From positions 10,261,009 through 10,325,008 of the forward strand of contig ML662449.1 in NCBI GenBank assembly GCA_007570785.1: a stretch of DNA of 64,000 nt. Direction: 5' to 3'. The translations under genes were made by a program, and so were the position numbers. Positions 52,430-64,000 of this stretch are shown piece after piece. How positions within the stretch are numbered: the stretch's first letter is position 1; the number at the start of each line of letters is the position of its first letter. Under the pieces are notes generated by a model that saw only the letters and a program-made list of their open reading frames with translations, had not been told where the DNA came from and searched no databases. This stretch comes from Antilocapra americana (lineage: Eukaryota > Chordata > Mammalia > Artiodactyla > Antilocapridae).

Positions 52430-52720
52430 CCAAAAGGTGTGTGAGGTTTTATAATATGCTTTTTGGTATTTAAAAGATTAGTTTTTGCAATTTGCTAATA
52501 AACTGCAATTGCTATTGTTTTAATTAGCCAGAGTTTCAATTGCTCTTTTATATTTAGCAAGACTTCAGAAAGAATCTCCTGGTTAAGTTGCATTAATCAT
52601 ATAGAAGAATGTGATCCTCTAAAATTTGTACATAGTCTTTCAGTTGAATTGTGCCTCCCAAAAACCTTCCAGAATCTGAAATAAATTTGCTAAAGAATTA
52701 GCACTAAGATAACAGAGGTT
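52430..52720. promoter_or_regulatory. candidate homeodomain-rich block, intron 8
   Basis: AT-rich, repeat-free. It packs GATTAG, TTGCTAATAAACTG, TTTTAATTAGCC, CAATTGC (twice) and GCATTAATCAT into about 200 bp. This could be AT drift rather than function. Confidence 0.3.
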
Positions 52721-53314
52721 ATCTTAGTTACATTTGGACAAATAATAATAAGACTCTCTTTATAGGTTTTTTCATAGCACTTATTATAATCAGCTCTTAA
52801 CTATGAATGTTACCTGAACAATTTGTGCATTCCTTCAAGCATAAGGAGACAAGGAGAAGGCTATTCTTTGTAACTGGAGATCTATCTACTCTAGCAATTG
52901 GAGAAGAGGAATGGAGGGGGATCCTTCTCATTGGGCTAAGGAAAGAGGGAGAAAACGTAAATATACCTTTCCAGTTTTCTTTTTTAGATGATATTATGAC
53001 AATTTTTACTTTTTAGAGACCATTATCATTACCAATATTTTGTATGAGGAGAGGGGAAGGAGGGTGGAAACGTCCAGTGGAAACCAGGAGACAATGTCTA
53101 TGAGCATTCCTAGAATGCCAGGGAGACTAGCACAAATGGGTTTCCCTCTTCGGGGTAGTGGTACAGGCCAGCACCAACCCCCAACCTGAAGGAAATTAGC
53201 TGGACCTCCACAAAATCAGACAGTTCATGAATAATTTCTATTGCAACTGCCCTAATAATATGTGGACCATAAAGAGCATTGCAATGTAGGTAAAGTCATG
53301 CAGGCTATTTAAAA

Positions 53315-53340
53315 TGTGTGTGTATGTGTGTGTGTGTGTT
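53315..53340. repeat. (TG)n microsatellite
   Basis: GTGTGTGTATGTGTGTGTGT with one A step, followed by TTTG-rich sequence. Confidence 0.93.
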
Positions 53341-55540
<2,200 letters not shown>

Positions 55541-56805
55541 ACATGCTTTATTCAAATAGAATGCCTTTGGATATAAACAAAACCAAAAGAGCAATATCAG
55601 TGATTCATAGTTTATTTGGTACTGTTTTATTTTTTTAATCAAGACAGAAAGAACAAGGCCTAGGCTCAAAAGTAGTCAGGTCTAAGGAACTTCTTCCAAG
55701 GAACAGCGGGAAAGGTTAAAGGGAATGGAGGGGAATACCCAATCTCCTTAGTAGCTTTGTTGCTATGATAACTATTCACATGTAGATAGTGAAGACATGT
55801 TAAGTATAACTTCTACTGGGGAGTTAAATATGGTGGAAGCCATGAATAGAGGTGCTGACCCTGCCTGAGTAGCCAAATCCCACATGAAGTCATTGATGTC
55901 AACTTGTAAGAAGATGCATTTAAGATAGCAACTATTTCCGCAAGTGATCTGTCTTAAGACTAAAGTAGGCCATGGAAATGTAGGTAATCCATCATATAAG
56001 CAATTTGACATAGGAATGCTTCAAAGAGAAAATCATTTTTCTTGTCATAGAAAGAGAGCCTCAAGTTTAGTAAGGGAAAAACTCTTGAAATCATTTTATT
56101 GGAAAACAATGACTATTGAAATCAACTAAGTGATGTTAAATTAACAGTCCATTGGGACTGCATTCCTCTAATAATTCAGGCAGTTTCTGAAATGTCTTCT
56201 AGATTTAAAGTTTTCTCACTGAAAAGTCACCTTCTTACACAATCCTGCACACTGGATCCTATTTTTCTATTGATTTTTGTCACAACATTTAAGTTGTTTC
56301 TTCTAGATAATTTTTGGGGTCTGTGACAGAAAATCAAAAATGTAGTGTTCCTTTTAAAATGTTATATTGAATAAGTAAAAAAAAAGATGAAATTTCAGCC
56401 TATATGATAACACTCTCTAAAAAACAAGGCAAAAAGTACAAATGGAAAGTAAACACTTGAAGTTTAGGCACAAAAGTTAAAAATGAAAACAACAGTGGAC
56501 TGAAGTTAGTACCCTAAAAAAAAAAAAAAAAGGAGCTTAGCTTTTGTCATACTGGTACCCCAGCTCTCTCGGTGGAAGCTAATGGCTTTCAGAGAGGGAC
56601 AGGTTGATCTCGACTCAGAAAGAAGTGCTAGAGAGGCAAGGCTTAGCAACAAGCTCACACACTCCCTGTGTTCACCCATCCACATGGTCCAAAGGACTCT
56701 GGCAAATCCATACAGGGAAACTAGCCTCAGATTCCTTCGTATTGCTTCATGAATTTCTGTATTCTTAGCTTCTTTTATCTAAATTCTACACACAAAAAGA
56801 ATTCC

Positions 56806-56950
56806 TTATTTTTTTAAAAAATTCTACTTAAGTATAGCTGATGTACAATGTCACATTTAATTTCTGCTATACAGTAAAGTGGCTCAGTTACACACCTATA
56901 TATTATTTTTCATGTTTTTTTCCATATCGTTTATCACAGGATATTTAAAG
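56806..56950 (-). mobile_element. L1 3' end fragment
   Basis: Reversed L1 3' UTR: AAGTATAGCTGATGTACAAT, TTTCTGCTATACAGTAAAGT, TTTATCACAGGATATTT. Confidence 0.85.
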
Positions 56951-57200
56951 AATCCCCATTTTGATTTAAGCTATTTCAGCTGAATCTAAAGTAGTTAGTC
57001 TGTCATTAATTCATTGCTCTTAACAGAGCTCCCTCAGGAAACTCTCCCCATCCCTCCAAAAAGAAAACTGTCCCCCAAATTACCTTTACTGAGTTGATGT
57101 TTTAAAACTTTGTTGGGTGAGTAACAGACGGATTTTAACATGTCTGCTAAGATTACAGCATATGCCACAAATACAAAACTTTTCTGTTGCATTTTTATCA

Positions 57201-57318
57201 ATTTGTTGTTGTTCAGTCACCCTGTCGTGTCTGACTCTCTGCAACCCCATGGACTGCAGGATGCCAGGGTTCCCTGTCCCTCACCATCTTAGAAGTTTCC
57301 CCAAGTTCAAACATTTTA
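57201..57318 (-). mobile_element. BovA/BovB-tail SINE fragment
   Basis: TTGTTGTTGTTCAGTCACC, GTCGTGTCTGACTCTCTGCA, CCATGGACTGCAGGATGCCA, CCCTGTCCCTCACCATCTTA, then a diverged end that matches the BovB-related 3' extension. Confidence 0.85.
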
Positions 57319-58859
57319 ACTGATTTTATCAATTTAAAATCCACAATTTAATTTTATTCTAAGTTTGTTGACAAAAATCATATATTCTGTGAAAAGTCCA
57401 CAGAACTGCAGCTGTGTTCTCAGTGAAAAAGATCATAAAGACCCACAATGCCCAAGCCTTCATGGTAGCAATGAAGAAAGTACTTGTGAACCTTCTGGGT
57501 GACTCGCCCAAGGGGGATGGGCTGGTGGTCCAGGCAGGGCCAGGCACCCACATCCCTAAACCACAGCTCCTTCCACCTCACAGGATCCTTTATTTGCATA
57601 ACCAAGTGTTTTATAAGGAGTCCCCTTGGATTTGCCTAATAAATTCTTTGAAAGTCCAATATTTAAAGAGGCTTTTTATTCAGAGAAGCAATTCACCATA
57701 TAAAATAACAATTCATTAAAGAAACATGAGAAAAGAAAACAACTCAACAGCATTTAAAATTTCAATGGGCTAATCCACTTTCAATATGCAAAAGGTAACC
57801 AAGGAAAAGAAACATATTACTAGATCATCGATTAAAAAGCTTCTAACCTAAGGACACAGTTTTTCATCACCTCGCCAGGACTGTTTTCCACCTTAAAAAA
57901 AAAAAAAATAGCCTTTCTCTCTATCTCAAAACCCCTTCAGATTAATTTAACAGGCAATGCCTAGTGCCTGCCTCGAAGAGAATTCATTGATAATTTATGG
58001 AAATATCTACTATAATCCAGAGGAGATGACTTTTTTCCAGCTTTGTGCATCAATAGATAATCAAGGCCTTAAAGCAGCCTTAGCTTCCCATTACCTCAGG
58101 CAAAAGAATTCCTGAAAGCGTGCCTTAAGGGCACCTGAATTATATACTCCATTAGGAGAGGAAGGCTTTCTGCATTCCATGGGTAACACTCACCAGAACC
58201 TTTCCTGTTTATTTCTGCTGTATGAAAGCAGAAGCATTAGGAACAGAATTTTTTAAGTGAAGACTTATGTAGATACAATGGAGAAACCTTTCAAGCAAGA
58301 GCCAGATCACCCCCTTCAGTCCCTGGCAGTGACCTCTCTTGAATAAAAGGTTTCTATTACATCATTAGCTCAAGCCAAAAACAGCCTTGGCTTAATGCTC
58401 AGTTTGTTCTTCCTACTGTTTTTAGGCAAATACAGCTACTTTACTCCCATCTGGGAGGGAAATTACACTGCTGGGTTGTAATCTAAGACAAGATTTTCAT
58501 TGGAAGCAAATGCTTTCAATCCAGTGTAAATACTGGTGCATGTTCAGAAAAGCCTAAAACAATAAACCCCGCTCCTTCCTGACACAAGTTAGGGAAATGG
58601 AGAGGACGGGGAAGGAGGAGAGCATACTAAAACAGACGATTCTCAAAGCAAATGCTTTCATAGATCTTAATAAATTGTTTAACCTCTTCCACTTTCTGAA
58701 ACTGGAAAATTGATCTCGGAACGTCTCCACCTCAGAGGAAAGTCTCAATGGTCAATTGTACCTTGCACATTTCCATCCACACTGCAATTTGATACAGTCA
58801 CTTCTCTGAGGTCTCTGGAGGATTTATTTCCTTTTTTTATTTTGAAGATCACTAAACAA
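57319..58859. other. repeat-free intron 7 sequence
   Basis: No recognisable transposon, A-run at 57895-57908. Homeodomain-type cores recur between 57930 and 58520. Confidence 0.4.
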
Positions 58860-60180
58860 ACTTGGAGGACCGCCGGCCGACCACACGGCAGCAGGCAGCG
58901 GCTCTGAACCACATTTGTAAAATGTCAGCAGTGACTTCATTCCTGGAGCTGACTTCTCCTGCCGCCAAATGAAGGCAAACTGAAAAGGTGGAAATAATCA
59001 TAAAAATGATGCTAGTCCATAAACAAGCTTACAGCCTCATTAGGATAGCAGTAGGCTCCAGTGGGTGATTTATGCTCGTTTTGCTGATGCTATGAGGAAA
59101 TGCCATAGGGCGACTTTAGCCAATTGCTAATGGGTTCTGACAGCTTCTTAGCAACTAGTGCAAGCAACGTTGTGGCGTTTGCTAGTGACAGAAACCGAAA
59201 ATGTCATATTATCTGCCCATGTGTCATGAAGTCCGTGTGGCAATTAACTAGCAGGCCAGTGACTGAGGGGCCAGAGGCTCCTGAAAATGGCCTTTGGCAA
59301 TGCAGAGGCAGCCCGTGGGCGCTGAGCCGCACACGCACATTCTAATGCAGAAAGCCACTTCCCGGCGACTTTCCTGGCTCTGATGAGACCGGGCCACTCA
59401 AATCCCCCCTCGCCCCCTCACTGAAGTGCCACTCTGGACTCCTCTCTCTTTGGGCACTGGCTCCAGCGCTATCAGAAGACTCCGCCGCCATCTGCTTTGA
59501 TCTGATCGTCTGCATGGCTCCTTAATTGGCACTACCTGGTCCTGTGGCTTTTCGGATGCCGGATTCAAAGGTGCCAGCTCCTTTTCCTGCTCGCTCACAA
59601 ATGAGCCTAAAAGGATTTCAGATCACTGAAGCAGACTCCTGGCCTGTCAGATGGCTGGGAGCAGAGGAACTCTGGGCAGCCACAAAACACTGCTTAAAAA
59701 ACACCAGGCTTCTAACAAGCTGGGGAGGAATCCTGGCTGCACTTTTCAGGTTGCGAGCTCTCAAAACCATGCACTATATGTCAAACTGTCAAACCTTTCA
59801 GCGTGGGCCATTTGCCCTTTCAAATAATATTTAAGAATTGTTTTTACAAAATTTTATAGGCCATGGTCTAGTGAAAGAGGCCAACCAACAAAGAAAGGAA
59901 TTTGTACTACAATTCGTCTACGGACAATTTCTTGTGAGACCTGGGCCCGTCCCAGCGGAGCAAGGCAGGTGACCTGTGACAGCTCCCAGGCTGTCAGAGA
60001 GCTCAGATTTCAAACACGCTCAACTCAAACATCCCTGGTCGCCTATTTAAGCATGCCCAGGCATTTAGACTGCACTATCTCGTGCCTTTCAAGGCAGGAT
60101 AAAGCGGCATTTATCGTATTCAGACCATTCAATGGGTCAGACTGACCGTGTCAGCGGGGGCTCTTTCCTTGGCAGGTCAA
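58860..60180. promoter_or_regulatory. CpG-enriched, repeat-free block in intron 7 (candidate enhancer or cryptic promoter)
   Basis: By hand count 14 CpGs fall in 59281-59580 and 5 within 58861-58920, far above the rest of the window. It carries TGATTTATGC at 59066-59075 (PBX-HOX-like), TCTGACAGCTT near 59136 (MEIS-like), GCCGCCATCTGC near 59485-59496 (reversed YY1 consensus) and an inverted TGACAG/CTGTCA pair at 59977-59996. No TATA box or initiator could be assigned. It lies about 3.4 to 4.7 kb upstream of exon 8. Confidence 0.45.
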
Positions 60181-61185
60181 AGCCCGACTCCCATTTTTCT
60201 TCCCCTCCTAACTCCCTCTCTACCTCCAGGACTGCCAGTACCCCAAACCTATTCTGAGGGAAGCAAAAACAAAACACCCAAAAGCGCCTGATATTTACAT
60301 CACAAGGGCTGGGCACTTCCCGTGGCAGTGGGCCAGCAGGTAGAAATAGAGTGGGTTGTCAGTCAGAGGGTTCTTTATGTCATAGACGCAAAACTCCTAA
60401 TTAGGGAGATGAACTTTCAACTGTCAGGGCAAAAGAACGTATAAGGTTGTGGACCCTCTTGTTTTGTTGGAAACCATCCCTGCTTCAAAACCATTTCACT
60501 GACAACGCTGTATTGAGACTCCATCTTTTCAGGACACATTCTCTCCTTAACTTTTACTTTTCTCCCCCTTGAGTGTTTAGTGACAGTCTTTGTCTCCAGA
60601 ATGTACCTAGACTCAAAAATCAAAGTCAGTGATAACCACTATTTTTCAGTACTATTGTGTTAAGTCAGTTCTATTGTGCCTTGAAGGTTGTGTGAATGAT
60701 CAGTTCAAAGCTTGCCTAGGACTGTACAGATCATGCTGAGAGGTGGTTAAATTTTAGGGTTTCCTGGTTTCAAGGTTAAATAGTCAGGGTTTATGTTTTT
60801 TTTCTCTTGTCATTTTCTCATGTAGCAGATCTTCACGAAAGAATATGGCATTCAACTCTTAAATGGGGTGCAGGCACACTCCCTTCTTTCTAGTGGTCAC
60901 TGGTGCAGACATCCCTACGTGGCAGAGAGGTCAGGTTTCCTTTGTAGTCGGGCTATCTGGGTGTGCCAGGTTGCTAGGAAAAATGTAAAACCTACCCCAA
61001 ACCCACTTCTCCAGATCCTGGTGTGTCTACTTAGCCAGAAGTCAGAGGGGATAATGTTTCTGTGTTATGTTAAGAGGATAAATGGTGAGAATTATAGACA
61101 AGCCTTTCTCAGGAACCAGCTAGAATACTTCAGAGGCTTTATGGAGGTGTTTTGTCTTCATTTAGAATGTATAATAGCTACCAGA
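60181..61185. other. unique intron 7 sequence
   Basis: No recognisable repeat. The longest open frame in the window (60868-61293, plus strand) crosses into an L2 and is not taken as a gene. Confidence 0.45.
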
Positions 61186-61795
61186 ATGATTTTTCTAAAA
61201 CACGTTTCTGATCATATAACCCTGACACTTAAAATCCTTCTGTGGCTGCCCTTCGCCTTCAGGATAAAGGCCTGGCATAGAAGGCCTTCATGATCTCTCT
61301 CTGGGGTGTTTGTTCCGCCTGTCTTCTACCAGATCCCCACGGGCACTGCACTGGCCACCCTACCTCCAGCCCAGTCCTGAGTCCACCGACCTTCTCAGGA
61401 TCTCACCGTACACAAGGCTCTCTCACATCCCTTTGCATGCTAGTCCTATGCTAGTCCCTTTCCCTGTAGTATCCTTCCTGGCAAACTCCTTGGTGACCTT
61501 TCAGATTCGGCTCAACCACCATCTCCTCTAAGGAGTCTTTGCTGGACTCTAGTAATCTTTACTATTGCTCCACTCCAGTTCTGAGTGATTTTTCTTCTCC
61601 CCACATTCCTCTACTCAAACATACATCATACCCTACTAGGTCTTCTGATTTCCATATATGTTCCCTCAGTGTGACCACAGAATATGTGTCAACAGGGACC
61701 TGGTCATACTCCTCACTAAAATTCTCTAATCCCAGAGCCACCCCAATATATATAGGGCACTGCCTTGTCAATTGTTTATTAAATGAACGTGTGAA
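61186..61795 (+). mobile_element. L2 LINE 3' fragment
   Basis: Forward L2: AAACACGTTTCTGATCATAT, CTTAAAATCCTTCTGTGGCT, CTTCAGGATAAAGGCCTGGC, AGGCCTTCATGATCTCTCTC, and a tail with GTTTATTAAATGAACGTGTG. Confidence 0.88.
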
Positions 61796-63334
61796 TGCAC
61801 TATTTTTCACCGCATGGAGAAAATCATAGTTTCAATTTCCTGCTGTTACAATTTTGTTTGAAACACACCCAAATGAAATTCTTGAAAAATTCACCAATGA
61901 AATATAAGATGTTTAAAAATGCATTCTCCAAAGCTGGGAAATATCCTTAGAATTTTTAAGCAATCTTGGACAAGAGATGAGCTAAGAGTTGAAATATCAG
62001 ACTTCTTTATAATGTTTACTGTAGCTCTTGAGAAATACCTCTCTTCTCCCTGCAATTACAACTTACAACTATTTACTTAACTAAAATGCTTGCTGTTTTC
62101 TTCACTTTTCCTGAGTTCAATATCAAAAAATAAAACAAGAGTTATTTGCTTCCTTCTGTACTCTCCCCTCAGTGAATTAATCATATCACTGCCCCTCCAC
62201 CACCCTTGACAAATCTCCCAGTTTAACCCTAGCAAAGAATCTCAACTGTCCCCAAGCAGACAATTTGATCCTGAGTTCAGACTCCAGACTCACACTTCAT
62301 AGCTATGGTGAAAACACAAAACTGTGGTTTTGCCTTGGCTTAGCCAAATCATACGTCAGTCTTTCCCACAGCACTCCTCCACACCTGCCTTAGCAATTCT
62401 TCAGCAACGGGTATCCAGGGACATTAATATCTGATACTGTTACAAATTGACATGTCACAGGATCCTAGGAGACATCAGAAAAGTTTTTGCAAGATAAATG
62501 AAAACATAAGTCACCCTCATAAGCCTTCTTTTGCATTTTCAAAAGAAAGAGAGTGAACTTCTTATATCTCCAAATCTACAGCCAATAGACATATATAATA
62601 GTTTAAATCCAATGGTTAACTTCTACATTTAACTTTGACTAAGGTTCTGTTAACTCAGCTTCTCTTTTGTATCTCTTCTCATCCTTAGGTGTTGAAGGTT
62701 TCCTTGTTCTTAGTTCAAAGGGATTCTCAGTTGATCAAAGAAAAATAACAAAGGAAAGCAGACTCTCATATATTTTTATTTAACTACCACAGCTTTCCTG
62801 AAATTGTTGAGGTAGTTCCTTTGGAAACCAAGATGAGGTGTTGTTGGTACCTGCCCAACAATAGGCAGCGCTGAGTCCTAGTAGGGACTTTGCAAATGCC
62901 CAGTGGGACAGCTACAGCAACGGCGCTGATCAAAAAGTCAGAGGAAAGGGGAGCAGAGGAGAAGATCAAGAGCTCAAGAAGAGCAAACTTTAAGTAAACA
63001 TATTCTTGGCACTTATAAAAAGAAATATCTAGCTATGCTTTCTAAGGTTGGCTTCACAAAAATTCATTATGAGGCTTTTCCTTTCTAGTTGAATTTAGGC
63101 TTGTTAAACTATGACAAATATTTATTAATAGTTAACCGCTGTGGAATGAGCTCCCAGTCTCACTCTGCCCTTTAGGGGACTCCTGATATCACAGAAACCC
63201 CAGGGAAGAGATGGAGAAGCTGAGCCTGGAAGCAGGAGCTCTCTCTAGGAACCTACTATCCCCTTTTTTAGACAGTGAATGTAGCATTGAAAAATGAGCT
63301 CTGGATATATATCCATCTTTTGCACAAGCTGTCA
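61796..63334. other. unique intron 7 sequence
   Basis: No recognisable repeat or gene. A minus-strand stretch at 62770-62970 ends in AATAAA and has the look of a worn processed sequence, but no parent gene is recognised. Confidence 0.4.
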
Positions 63335-63900
63335 TTCTTATCATTCATTCATTTATTTAACAAAAATGTACTTGAATTCCTACTATGTCCCAAACGTGAA
63401 TGCCAACCCCTAGAGATACAAATGGTGAACCAAATCAGAAAGAGTCCTTGTTTCTATGTGCTTTCCAGTTAGAGGGCATAGATATTAAACAAAATAGTCA
63501 CAGCAATAAATGTACAACTGCACTCCATCAGAAAGAAATATAAATCCATGAATGTGTGAAACAAAGGACGCTGACTTAGGTGGGTGCGATCTGGAGCAGA
63601 AATCTGAAAGTGAGAGAAAAATCAGCTCGGTAGTGGATAGCCTGAAACAGCAGAGGGAAGGGAAATATTGCAGGTTGGAATTTCATGTACAGAGGCCCTG
63701 CCTGTCTGGAGAAAGCATGAAACAACCACAGTACCAGAACCTGGGAAAGCAAGAGGAGGTGAAGCTGGAAAGAGGAGCAAGACCACACAGGGCCATGGGG
63801 GCTGTGGTCAGAATTTAGGTGTTCATCCCTAGGCTTCTAAGAGTTGTGACCTATAAAGGTATTTCTGTGAGGTCATAAGTATCTTCTCCATTGCATTCTC
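63335..63900 (-). mobile_element. L2 LINE 3' fragment
   Basis: Reversed L2: CATTCATTCATTTATTTAAC, TTGAATTCCTACTATGTCCC, CAGTTAGAGGGCATAGATAT, CACACAGGGCCATGGGGGCT. Confidence 0.8.
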
Positions 63901-64000
63901 TGATTTTACATAAATTTTACTACATAAAGCCTCATCCTCCAGTGTCTCTTTCTGGTTCAACCTAAGACATCTGTCCATTCCAAACCAAGATTGGAAAATG

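Noticed and set aside
60868..61293. Longest open frame in the window (141 codons, plus strand)
   Set aside because: Its 3' third is an L2 fossil, no protein family is recognisable, and it runs antisense inside a MEIS1 intron without splice or promoter signals.
62770..62970. Minus-strand stretch ending in AATAAA, resembling a processed pseudogene
   Set aside because: No parent gene is recognisable in any frame and no poly-A tail or target duplication is clear.

Overview
This is a mammalian nuclear window from a ruminant, most likely a bovid. It carries many Bov-tA/BovA2 tRNA-derived SINEs, cetartiodactyl CHR-type SINEs, L1 3' ends and old MIR/L2 fossils. It is AT-rich with low CpG and has no open reading frame of ordinary gene length. 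The species cannot be fixed from the sequence alone.

Only two coding segments can be supported, both on the minus strand, and both belong to the TALE homeobox gene MEIS1. A 146-bp exon (55354-55499, exon 8 in the usual 13-exon numbering) encodes the acidic linker, the basic N-terminal arm and helix 1 of the homeodomain. A 77-bp exon (18702-18778, exon 9) encodes the three-residue PYP loop, helix 2 and the start of helix 3. Reading phases (1, 0, 2) and GT/AG splice sites agree at all four boundaries. His in KKRHKKRG and Ser in SPSTGDD favour MEIS1 over MEIS2. Exon 7 and exon 10 were not found and should lie beyond the right and left edges.

Layout from right to left, in the direction of transcription: 3' part of intron 7 (55500-64000), exon 8, the whole of intron 8 (18779-55353, about 36.6 kb), exon 9, and the 5' part of intron 9 (1-18701). 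Intron 8 and exon 9 of human MEIS1 form the region known for restless-legs-syndrome association and for conserved neural enhancers, so this window is the ruminant counterpart of a regulatory landscape.

Repeats are unevenly spread. Young SINEs cluster at 0-1, 7-9, 12, 21, 31-32, 39, 41-43 and 46-47 kb. Several stretches (21.5-30.7, 33.2-37.3, 47.3-56.8 and 57.3-61.2 kb) lack lineage-specific insertions. The repeat-poor blocks hold dense homeodomain, PBX-HOX and MEIS-like motifs and are listed as candidate enhancers. That reading is inference from composition and motifs, because no alignment could be run. I found no RNA gene, CRISPR array or separate second gene, and no convincing new system. 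The most interesting content is the candidate cis-regulatory architecture, especially a CpG-enriched repeat-free block at about 58.86-60.18 kb in intron 7.
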